Translations under genes and position numbers: made by a program
Shown here: positions 16,279-24,215 of the stretch, one piece after another
Position numbering within the stretch: position 1 is the stretch's first letter
How the letters are laid out: each line of letters starts with the position of its first letter
Assembly: GCA_021413845.1 (NCBI GenBank)
Contig: JAIOPP010000077.1
Span: 1-40,723, forward strand
Reading direction: 5' to 3'
Length of the DNA stretch: 40,723 bases
Source of the DNA: Planctomycetia bacterium
GTDB taxonomy: Bacteria > Planctomycetota > Planctomycetia > Pirellulales > PNKZ01
Notes under the pieces: generated by a model
What the model saw: only the letters and a program-made list of their open reading frames with translations
Told to the model about the DNA's origin: nothing
Database searches by the model: none

Positions 16279-18534
16279 ATGCCGCCACGATTCACCATCG
16301 ACTGGTTTCCGCTGCTCCCTCTCGACGCGATCGCGCTAGTGGCGCTGGTGTTATCGGCGCTCGTTGCTTGGGGCTCGTGGATTCTCGCGCGGAAGCAAGT
16401 GCCGCGACGCTCGATCGTCGTCCTCGCGGTGTTGCGAGCGGCAGCGGTGTTGCTGTTTGTCGCTTGCTTGCTGCAACCGGTCGTTTCGTATTTCGGTAGC
16501 CATACGCAAGAACCGGAACTCATCGTGCTCGTCGATGCTTCGGCGAGCATGGGGCAAGTCGATTCACCGAACGGAGGGACGCGTCTGCAGGTTGCGACCG
16601 CGGCGATCAAGAACTCGAAACTGCTCGACGAGCTCGGGCGCAAGTTCGACGTGAAGCTATTCACGTTCGATCACCGCGCCTATCCACTCGATTCGGTCGA
16701 GATGAGTGCGCCTTCGGCAGCAGGAGCGACGACCGACTATGCCGCGAGTTTCGCCGCGGCCGGCGATCTACTGGCCGCCGAAAGCGACGGCGGCTCGCCC
16801 GCCGATTCGCCGCGGCGCGTGTTACTCGTTAGCGACGGGCTCGACCACGGCGACGAAAACTTCGCCGCGGCGGCCGAGCGAGCCGGTGCGATCGTCGACG
16901 TGTTGCCCGTCGGTCAAGCGAGGTCCTCGGGACCCGATGCGGTGGGAATCGCCGACGTGCAGGCGCCGTCGCGCGTGTTGCTCGCTTCCGAAACGAAGTT
17001 TGTCGCCACGCTCCGCCGCAGCGACGACGGGGCGGCTCAATATGTCGTGACGCTTTTCGAAGACGATCAAGAACAGAGTCAACAGGAAGTCGAGTTCGCC
17101 GCCGAAAGCCGCGAGCGTCAGGTGACGATCGCCCATCGCCCAACGGAAACCGGCCTAAAGCATTACGAGTTCGAGCTGCGCGCCAAAAATCAGCCGGCCG
17201 GCGCGGCTGCGGCCGAGGTCGAACGTTACGGTGTCGACGTCCAGGTGATCGACGACAAGGTCGAAGTGTTGATCTTGGAAGATCGTTGGCGTTGGGAGTT
17301 TAAGTATCTGAAGCGAGTTCTTGAAGACGATCCGAGCTTCAACCTCACGGCATTGCTCGCGCGCGGCTCCGGTGCGTTCTTGCAGATGGGTGAGCCCGAG
17401 GCGAAGGCCGATCTCGGCGCGTTTCCGCAGAATCGTGCCGAGATAGATCGATTCGATTGCATCGTCCTAGGAGACGTACGACCGACGCGCTGGCCCGCCG
17501 GCTTGAGCGGGGCGCTGGCCGACGCGGTAATCGAAGACGGGAAATCGCTGATCATGGTCGCGGGCCCGTCGCTCGGCGAGTTGGCGCAAATCGCCGAACT
17601 GCAATCTCTACTCCCCGTTGAACTCTCGGTCGATTCGGCCGCGCCGGTCGAAGGGCCGCTGGAAGTCCGGCTTACGCCGGACGGAGCAGCGAGCGGGCTC
17701 TTTGCCGACGGCGGCCGCGTAGGCACCGCCGCGATGCCTTCGGTCGATCGAATCTACGCCCCGTTGCGGAAGAAGCCCGCCGCGTCGGTGCTCGTCGAGG
17801 CGGCGAGCAAGGCCAACACGTCGGGCCCGCTGATCCTGGTGGCCGAGCAAACCGTCGGGCGAGGCCGGGTGTTGTTCATCGGCACCGATGCGCTTTGGAA
17901 GTGGCAAACATTACCTGCAGCCGATGAAGATGGCCGCACGCCGTACGAGAAGCTGTGGCAACAGGCGCTGCGCGCCTTCACGCCGCACCGCACATCGGGC
18001 ATGCCGCTTCGGCTCGTTACGGCTCGAAGTCGCTATGAAGCCGGCGAACGGGTGGTCTTGCATGCTCAAATTCCGGCCGGCGACGGAGACCAAAACAAGC
18101 TCGAAGCGACGGTCGTGTTGCCGGACAAACGTCGTCTGCCGCTGTCGTTAGAACCCGATCCATCGACAGCCGGCATGGCAACGGCAACGTTCGACGCCGT
18201 TGCACCTGGCCGGTATCGCATTACGGCGACCACGACCGCCGCAGGCCGGCCGGTTGCTCAAGCGTCGACTGCCGTGGTGGTCGTGGCAAGCGGCGGCGAA
18301 GCCGATGATCGAGGCGTCGATCATGCGGCGCTGGCGAAGATCGCTGCGCGGACCGGCGGACAAGTCGTCGACCTCGCCGATGCGCGCAGTTGGCCGACGC
18401 CGGGAGAGAGGCCCGTCTCCGTAGTCGAAGAACGCCGCAGCATCAATCTCTGGGACGATTTCGTACTTCTGACGTTGCTCTGCCTCGTCCTCGGCGCCGA
18501 CTGGCTGCTGCGTCTCCTGCGCGGCTACGTTTAA
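16279..18534 (+). CDS. Second VWA membrane protein, amidotransferase-like middle
   Basis: I place the start at the ATG at 16279, 8 bases after the BatA-like stop; an upstream in-frame start would overlap the previous gene by about 260 bases and adds an Arg-rich, non-family N-terminus. The product has 751 residues. Membrane segments lie at about 13-36 and 46-66. A VWA domain follows with Asp86, Ser88 and Ser90 (DASAS). A segment beginning VEVLILED, then RWRWEFKYLKR, starts an amidotransferase-like region, with VLFIGTDALWKWQ further on. A C-terminal membrane segment sits at about 723-745. It is the last gene of the operon, and a hairpin follows at 18574-18610. It probably works with the MoxR, DUF58 and BatA-like proteins in the envelope. 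Confidence 0.9.
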   Translation: MPPRFTIDWFPLLPLDAIALVALVLSALVAWGSWILARKQVPRRSIVVLAVLRAAAVLLFVACLLQPVVSYFGSHTQEPELIVLVDASASMGQVDSPNGGTRLQVATAAIKNSKLLDELGRKFDVKLFTFDHRAYPLDSVEMSAPSAAGATTDYAASFAAAGDLLAAESDGGSPADSPRRVLLVSDGLDHGDENFAAAAERAGAIVDVLPVGQARSSGPDAVGIADVQAPSRVLLASETKFVATLRRSDDGAAQYVVTLFEDDQEQSQQEVEFAAESRERQVTIAHRPTETGLKHYEFELRAKNQPAGAAAAEVERYGVDVQVIDDKVEVLILEDRWRWEFKYLKRVLEDDPSFNLTALLARGSGAFLQMGEPEAKADLGAFPQNRAEIDRFDCIVLGDVRPTRWPAGLSGALADAVIEDGKSLIMVAGPSLGELAQIAELQSLLPVELSVDSAAPVEGPLEVRLTPDGAASGLFADGGRVGTAAMPSVDRIYAPLRKKPAASVLVEAASKANTSGPLILVAEQTVGRGRVLFIGTDALWKWQTLPAADEDGRTPYEKLWQQALRAFTPHRTSGMPLRLVTARSRYEAGERVVLHAQIPAGDGDQNKLEATVVLPDKRRLPLSLEPDPSTAGMATATFDAVAPGRYRITATTTAAGRPVAQASTAVVVVASGGEADDRGVDHAALAKIAARTGGQVVDLADARSWPTPGERPVSVVEERRSINLWDDFVLLTLLCLVLGADWLLRLLRGYV

Positions 18535-18573
18535 CTCGAACGCTTCGGTCGAAGTATCCGACACTCTTGAGCC

Positions 18574-18610
18574 GGTGAGCCGGCATTGGGCGGGAAAAGA
18601 GCGGCTCACC
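18574..18610. terminator. Hairpin between convergent genes, possible terminator
   Basis: GGTGAGCCG (18574-18582) pairs perfectly with CGGCTCACC (18602-18610) around a 19-base loop. It sits 39 bases after the operon's last stop and 46 bases from the convergent gene's stop at 18657. A smaller perfect hairpin (CTTCG/CGAAG, 18543-18554) lies just upstream. Neither is followed by a T-tract on either strand, so termination is inferred from position. Confidence 0.4.
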
Positions 18611-18656
18611 TGTGTAAACCAGCCGCAGAGACTCGCTTCGAATTTCGAGCGCCGTT

Positions 18657-20483
18657 TTAATCGAAGGGAAACGCGAACGTGGGAGCATGGGCGTAGCGTT
18701 TCATGCGGAATGTAAGACGTCCTCCCGCCCCGGGAAGCAATTTGACTCGTACCGTGCTGGAGTCGATCGGCGTGATTTTGCCCGTGGAGTCCGACAGTGT
18801 GATTACTTCGTGTTCTCCATAAGCGCCGGCTTGCACGACGAGCGTTCGCTCGGCAAGTTGGTTCACATTCACGAGCGTCACGTCCGTCTCGTCGTTCGTC
18901 ATCCGACTAACCAGCGCAGCGACGTCGGCGGGCAGACCCGGGCGACGGGTAATGGGATCGAAGTACCGGACGCGAGCGCAGATCGGATTACATCCGCGAC
19001 CCGGATGTGGCGCCCCAAGCGTCAGTTCGAGTAAGGCGGAGACGCTTGCCGGATTAAAAGCCATCGGATCATCGGCGAGCCGCGTGTCGGGGGTCGTCCG
19101 GTCGGCGCGGAACTCGGTGACGCGCTGAGCCACTCTCGCCAAATCGGACCGCAATGCCGTTTCGGGATAGCTGGGATTGGCGCCGCGAAGGTATTCGAGC
19201 CAAGGATGTTTCGGTACACGATCGCGGTCCGAATCTTTCATCGACAAACAATAAAGGGCCAGGGAGTGCTCGGTATAGGGCTCGGCGCTCCAGCCATACC
19301 AACCTCCGTCGCCGTACATCCGTGGGTATTTCAAGCGACCCTCGATCATGCGGGCTTGAGCGTTGATCGCATTGCTTTGTTTGCGCCATACGTCGAGGTA
19401 GGCGTCGTCCCCCGTCAGCATCATCGCGGTCCACAAACCCGAGAAGCCCGCGGCCGTCGTCGAGCGGTCGATCGGCTTGCCGTCGTGAGGCTGAATGACG
19501 GTAAAGCCCCAGCCGTACACGCCGCCATACCATTTGCCGCCCGCAGCCCCACCGATCTTGCCGTCGAGACCGATGTTCGAAGGAAAGATGTCGCCGTTTG
19601 CTCCGGCTCGTTGTCGCCAGGCGTCGACATATTCGAGCAGCCAGTGTTTATACTTCTCTTCCTGCGTCAGTGCGTAAGCATTGAAGGCGAGCGTCGTGGC
19701 TTGCAAGTTTTGCGGATGATCACCGACAATGTCGTTGTAGTCCTTGAAGTGTGCGAGCATCTCTTCGTAGCTTCGTTCTTGGTGTTTCGGAGCGAAACGA
19801 TGGGCGATCTCGATCGGGTCGCCGGCCCAATCGACCGCCGTCGCCTTACGAAGCAGCGGGCCTCGACTTCCGTTGAACAGGCTGCGGATGATCTTCTTCT
19901 CGGCATCGTAGTTAGGCGCGCCGGGATCCTCGTTCATATAGAAGCCCGCATAACGTCGCACGCGCTGCTCGAACGCGCGGCCGTGCGGAGCGGCGAGCCC
20001 CAAGCGATTAAAGACCCCTAGGCCCTCACCGTTGTGAAGCCAGTCGAACGACACCGGGAACTCCTTGTAGTACATGCCATCGCGAGCCATCGGCACCTCG
20101 ATGGTCTTCGCCGCCGTGTATTGGCGCAGATGCCCTTCCCAGGCCCGCTCGACCAGGAGGCGAACATCGTCATGTGCTCCGAGGGCGTACAATAAGGGCC
20201 AGTCGTTGCAATTCTCGATGGCGTCGTCGGGCCCGTCGTCGCCTCCCCAGCGTTCGACGCACAGCAGGTACCCGCGCTCGTCGAAATACTTAGCATAGAA
20301 CTCGCGACATCCCTCGGCCGACGTATCCAACAGTTGTCGTTCGAGCAGCGCCCAGATCGGCGGCGACATCGGAGTTGAGATCGTTAATGTCGCCGGTCGT
20401 GCAGCAACGGCGAACATACCTTGCAATACGATCAACCAGAAAGCGGCCGCCATCAGCCGCCACCCGTGACAAAGATGAATCAT
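18657..20483 (-). CDS. Exported alpha/alpha-toroid-like protein, function unknown
   Basis: This 608-residue protein has an ATG preceded by AAGG (20491-20494) at 7-base spacing. Residues 1-28 form a signal peptide ending at VAARP. The mature part is helical and rich in Trp, Tyr and His (for example NDWPLLYALG, FDWLHNGEG, YGWGFTV, GGWYGWS), in the style of (alpha/alpha)6-barrel glycoside hydrolases and polysaccharide lyases. About the last 90 residues are beta-rich, like the sandwich that ends many such enzymes. I cannot name the family or catalytic residues. It follows the PPC gene on the same strand after 180 bases and could be transcribed with it or from its own promoter. A heparinase-like or linalool-dehydratase-like toroid fold is possible. 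Confidence 0.75.
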   Translation of the reverse strand: MIHLCHGWRLMAAAFWLIVLQGMFAVAARPATLTISTPMSPPIWALLERQLLDTSAEGCREFYAKYFDERGYLLCVERWGGDDGPDDAIENCNDWPLLYALGAHDDVRLLVERAWEGHLRQYTAAKTIEVPMARDGMYYKEFPVSFDWLHNGEGLGVFNRLGLAAPHGRAFEQRVRRYAGFYMNEDPGAPNYDAEKKIIRSLFNGSRGPLLRKATAVDWAGDPIEIAHRFAPKHQERSYEEMLAHFKDYNDIVGDHPQNLQATTLAFNAYALTQEEKYKHWLLEYVDAWRQRAGANGDIFPSNIGLDGKIGGAAGGKWYGGVYGWGFTVIQPHDGKPIDRSTTAAGFSGLWTAMMLTGDDAYLDVWRKQSNAINAQARMIEGRLKYPRMYGDGGWYGWSAEPYTEHSLALYCLSMKDSDRDRVPKHPWLEYLRGANPSYPETALRSDLARVAQRVTEFRADRTTPDTRLADDPMAFNPASVSALLELTLGAPHPGRGCNPICARVRYFDPITRRPGLPADVAALVSRMTNDETDVTLVNVNQLAERTLVVQAGAYGEHEVITLSDSTGKITPIDSSTVRVKLLPGAGGRLTFRMKRYAHAPTFAFPFD

Positions 20484-20504
20484 GATGCGACCTTACATTG
20501 CGAG

Positions 20505-20549
20505 CCGGGGTTCTCCACATCGGCAACGCTAACCGATGCCGATACCCGG
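20505..20549. repeat. Nested inverted repeat in the leader of the toroid-like gene
   Basis: CATCGG (20518-20523) pairs with CCGATG (20533-20538), and an outer CCGGG/CCCGG pair (20505-20509 and 20545-20549) encloses it with internal loops of 8 and 6 bases. It lies 21 bases upstream of the start codon at 20483, between two - strand genes. It may be a weak terminator of the PPC transcript or a structured leader. No T-tract is present. Confidence 0.3.
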
Positions 20550-20663
20550 AGCAACCGACTCGGCGGATTGACTCACTGTGCAAAACGAAAGGCGCGATCG
20601 AATGCTATTCGCGAGCACGTGCCGTACTCTTAACGAGCATCACGGACTCCAATTGCCGACATC

Positions 20664-22811
20664 TTATTTAGCCGGTAGGACCGTCAACCGGATGAGAGGT
20701 GTGCAGGGACCGGGCATGCCGATGCGAATGTCGCTGCGCCAAGTCTGTGCGATAGTGATTCCGTAGGTGCCGGGATGCATCTCACGCGCAATTTTAAGCG
20801 GCACCTCGACCATGCCCTTCACGACCGGAATATTTTGTGGCGTCGACAAGCCACAGGCCACGCCGGCGCTCGCGAGGTTGACGACGATAGGCATTGTTTT
20901 CAGATCTTGTGCGCCGCAGACCTTGACGGCGATCAGTTCGCTTTCTCCCTGAGCGATCGAAAGCTCACGGACCGCGGTTTCCAGCCACACGCCTGGCGAT
21001 TTGGCAACGGCGGCACGCGACGTCGGGCTCGCGCGGAAAAAACCGGTGTCGCTCGAATAGAAAAGCGTGAGCGGAATCGACTGTCGCTCGATCGCGGTGC
21101 CGTCGGAACGCTTGGCCCGTCCTACGATCCGAAACGGCACACAAGTGCCGGGCGCCGCATCGGCCGGCGCGGTGAGCGAAAGGAAGACTTTGAGTTGATA
21201 TGGGTCGTAAGGTCGCGTCCCTTTATTGCCGAGCGACACGGCCGACTTCGTCGACCAGCCGCTGGGAAGATCGACGACGGAGAGTTCGATGTCGTCGTCA
21301 CAGCCGCCGCTGCGATCGATACGAACTAATACACAAGCGGAAGACCCGGGACCCCAGATCGGCACCGCATCGGGAAAGTGCGACAATCGAAAGTCGGGAC
21401 GCGCTTCGTCGATCGACAATCGGTAGATCGCGCGCAGGCCGTTCAAACCGGATTGCTCCGTCACCTTGATGAAGTATTCACCGGCATTCACCGCCGTAAA
21501 AGTGAACTTGCTATCGGTCGTCTTAAAGTCGTGATACGACTCGTAGCCGGGCTCGAACACGTCGTCGTCATTTTCACCGAGCGGCTTTCCGCTCGCATCG
21601 TAAATCTGCAGCAGCGTGTCGACAGGGGAGCGAATGAACCGCTGCGCATAGATCTCCAGCGTGATCTTCCTGCCGGCTTCAAGCCGCACGCGATACCAAT
21701 CGACATCACCCGATCGTTGGAAACGACCGTTGATCGTGCTCGGCCAAGCGACCAACGCCGATTGCGAACGCTCGTCGTTAGGCTCGACTTCGAGCGATTC
21801 CGGCAAGTCGCCGACGACGAGCGGAACATCGAGCCCTGAAGTCTCGGCTTGCTGGAGGGTGACGAACTGCAATGGGCCAGAGGTCGCCGGCGAAACCGGC
21901 GGCGATAGCTTCGTATTCGGCGGGACATTAGAACCGAGCAGTTCGATTTCGGACTTGGTGCCGCGCCGATAACCGGCCGGGAACGCACCGACGATGTACG
22001 GCGTTTCGCCGAGCGTAAGACGATAGATCGCCTCAGGATAGCCGCCGTAGTTCAAGAGCTGCACGCGCACGAAATAGTCGCCGTCGGTGGGCAGCGTATG
22101 CTCGATCAGCGGATCGAAGCCGAGTACATCGTCGGCCACCGCGAGCGTACGGCCTCGTGCATCGATCAGTGCGAGGTCGAAATCGGCGATGCCGTAGTTC
22201 TTACTCTGACCGTGAACGTCCAACGCGTGAGCCGCAATCGCCGCGACGAATCGTTGCCCCGCTTTGCCGTGGAACCGAAACACGTCGAGATCGGCGGTCG
22301 GGTTGATCCTGCCGTTGATGACCGTCGGCATCACGACCGATTGCGACTTCTCCGTGTCCGGGTTTGGTTCGATCTCGATCTGCTCGGGCAAGTTTCCGAC
22401 GACGAAGTAGGCGAAGTTCGTGAGCCCGCTATGTTCGTTAAGGACTCGCAGCCAGCGTCGCCCGAGCGGCGCGTCGGCGGCGATGTCGAGCACAGCTTCC
22501 AGCGTGTTACCGTTGACCGACTTGATTCCTTTGACGGTGAGGCCCGGTGCGCCATCGATGACGATATCGCGCGGCGATGTCAAGCCTGCCCCGGTCCCCT
22601 TGAATTCGACGGTTACCCTCGTGCCTCGTCGGCCGCCGTTAGGAAAGATGGAATCCAGGCGACACTCTACATACGACGGCGCCTCGGGCTGCGCAAGGAG
22701 CGGTGTCGGCGTACTCGGCAGTTCGAGAAAGATCGATAAGCCCACCAGGAAACGAATAACGAGAACGCACAGCCACACCTGCGCTCGACGTGACGTCTGC
22801 TCCGATTTCAT
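20664..22811 (-). CDS. Exported PPC-domain protein
   Basis: This 715-residue protein has a long signal peptide (about residues 1-41, ending PLLAQ). An Ig-like (IPT/TIG-type) region starting IFPNGGRRGT comes first. Two PPC-type beta-sandwich domains follow, each introduced by an EIEPN or EVEPNDE motif, then VINGRI or TINGRF, then D-x-D or DVDWYRV and a tyrosine-phenylalanine-valine strand (about residues 155-265 and 340-450). PPC domains bind calcium or assist secreted enzymes. Genes of this form are common in planctomycetes next to DUF1501 and DUF1549/DUF1553 genes, as here. It starts 15 bases after the DUF1501 stop, with a GGGG 5 bases before the ATG as a weak ribosome site, so all three are likely co-transcribed. 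Confidence 0.85.
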   Translation of the reverse strand: MKSEQTSRRAQVWLCVLVIRFLVGLSIFLELPSTPTPLLAQPEAPSYVECRLDSIFPNGGRRGTRVTVEFKGTGAGLTSPRDIVIDGAPGLTVKGIKSVNGNTLEAVLDIAADAPLGRRWLRVLNEHSGLTNFAYFVVGNLPEQIEIEPNPDTEKSQSVVMPTVINGRINPTADLDVFRFHGKAGQRFVAAIAAHALDVHGQSKNYGIADFDLALIDARGRTLAVADDVLGFDPLIEHTLPTDGDYFVRVQLLNYGGYPEAIYRLTLGETPYIVGAFPAGYRRGTKSEIELLGSNVPPNTKLSPPVSPATSGPLQFVTLQQAETSGLDVPLVVGDLPESLEVEPNDERSQSALVAWPSTINGRFQRSGDVDWYRVRLEAGRKITLEIYAQRFIRSPVDTLLQIYDASGKPLGENDDDVFEPGYESYHDFKTTDSKFTFTAVNAGEYFIKVTEQSGLNGLRAIYRLSIDEARPDFRLSHFPDAVPIWGPGSSACVLVRIDRSGGCDDDIELSVVDLPSGWSTKSAVSLGNKGTRPYDPYQLKVFLSLTAPADAAPGTCVPFRIVGRAKRSDGTAIERQSIPLTLFYSSDTGFFRASPTSRAAVAKSPGVWLETAVRELSIAQGESELIAVKVCGAQDLKTMPIVVNLASAGVACGLSTPQNIPVVKGMVEVPLKIAREMHPGTYGITIAQTWRSDIRIGMPGPCTPLIRLTVLPAK

Positions 22812-22826
22812 AGTACCCCGTATTTC

Positions 22827-24167
22827 CTAAGTCAGTGCTTCGGCGATCGCACTGCCGCCGTTGTTGATCTGAATCGGACGGCCGTCGTTCGAGATGTACT
22901 CTTGCGAGTCGTCGATCCCCATCAGGCGAAAAATCGTGGCGGCGTAGTCGAGCGTGCTATGACGACGGCCGACGACCTGCTCGCACTTCGCGTCGGTCGC
23001 GCCGACGACTTCTCCCATGCGAATTCCCGCGCCGCTGAAGCCGATCGTGTTCGACAACGACCAGTGATCACGACCGGCCGCAGCGTTGATCCGCGGAGTG
23101 CGTCCGAACTCGCCGGCGCATAAGACGACCGTGTTGCTGAGCATCCCGCGCTCGGAAAGATCTGCGAGCAAGGCCGACCAGGCACGATCCAATGTGGGCA
23201 GCAACTTATCCTTCAATGTGGTGAAGTTCTTGGCATGCGTGTCGTAGCCGCTGAAATCGACGGCGACGAAGCGCACGCCCGACTCCACCAATCGCCGCGC
23301 TAATAGCGTGGCCTGCCCTTCGCGCGTGCGCCCGTAACGATCGCGTAACGCGTCGGGCTCGGCATTTAGGTCGAAGGCTCGTTTTGCCGTGGGAGAAGTG
23401 ATCAGATCGTAGGCCTGCCGATAGAACACACCTCGATCGGCGACGGCTCCGGCCGAGCGATCGATCTGCCGCTGCCATGTATCGAGTCGATCGAGGATTC
23501 GCCGGCGGCGCTGCGTGCGCTCGTTGCCGACTTGCGAAGGGATGGAGACATCGTCGACGGTGAAATCTTTTTCATGAGGGCTACGCCGCACCATCAGCGG
23601 ATTGTACGCCGAGCCGAGATACCCACCGCCGGAGTACATCATCGACTCCGACGCGCATTGCACATACGGGGGCATCCCGTTCTTCCAGCCGAGTTCCTTC
23701 GTCACCACGGAACCGAAGCAGGGATAAATCGTCGAGCCGACCGGAGCACCATTCACGTCGGGCACCTGAGGGTAGCCGGTCAGCATCCAATGTGTTGCTT
23801 CGGAATGCTGACTCCCTTGATGAACGATGGAGCGGACTTGGCACACTTTACTCATCTGCCGACTCATCAGCGGCAGGTGTTCGCAGACGCTGATGCCTGG
23901 TAGGTCGGTCGCGATGGTCTTGAACTCGCCTCGATACTCGACCGGCGCCTGCGGTTTCATATCGAGCGTATCGATATTGCTCATCCCGCCGTTGGTCCAC
24001 AGCAGAATGAAATTGACGTCGCGAAGCGCGGTTCGAGACTGCGCCTGCTCTGCGGCAAGCAGTTTCGGCAACGACAACCCGAACAGGCCAAGACTGCCCA
24101 CTTGCAGCAAACTGCGGCGAGAAAGACTCTCGCAGGTTTGCGTCGGCCGATTATCGACTTCAAACAT
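22827..24167 (-). CDS. DUF1501 family protein
   Basis: The frame can start at a GTG at 24215, directly after the upstream TGA, or at the ATG at 24167. I prefer the ATG because the product (446 residues) then begins with a normal DUF1501 N-terminus (MFEVDNRP), and an AGGA lies about 10 bases upstream. A twin-arginine-like signal (SRRSLLQVGSLGLFGLSLP) follows. Family features are seen: ILLWTNGGMSNIDTLDMKPQAP-type metal-binding start, HQGSQHSEATHW, and a C-terminal LCAGEFGRTPRINA and GRDHW. These resemble alkaline-phosphatase/sulfatase metal ligands. The substrate is unknown. It sits between DUF1549/DUF1553 and PPC genes, its usual partners. Confidence 0.9.
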   Translation of the reverse strand: MFEVDNRPTQTCESLSRRSLLQVGSLGLFGLSLPKLLAAEQAQSRTALRDVNFILLWTNGGMSNIDTLDMKPQAPVEYRGEFKTIATDLPGISVCEHLPLMSRQMSKVCQVRSIVHQGSQHSEATHWMLTGYPQVPDVNGAPVGSTIYPCFGSVVTKELGWKNGMPPYVQCASESMMYSGGGYLGSAYNPLMVRRSPHEKDFTVDDVSIPSQVGNERTQRRRRILDRLDTWQRQIDRSAGAVADRGVFYRQAYDLITSPTAKRAFDLNAEPDALRDRYGRTREGQATLLARRLVESGVRFVAVDFSGYDTHAKNFTTLKDKLLPTLDRAWSALLADLSERGMLSNTVVLCAGEFGRTPRINAAAGRDHWSLSNTIGFSGAGIRMGEVVGATDAKCEQVVGRRHSTLDYAATIFRLMGIDDSQEYISNDGRPIQINNGGSAIAEALT

Positions 24168-24215
24168 CGTCGTGCATCCTGAGAAGAGGCGATGTGCCGG
24201 TTTCGTTTCGAGCAC

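Noticed and set aside
19206-20021. 271-codon + strand frame opposite the toroid-like gene
   Set aside because: No ribosome site or domain; the - strand frame has a signal peptide and a ribosome site.
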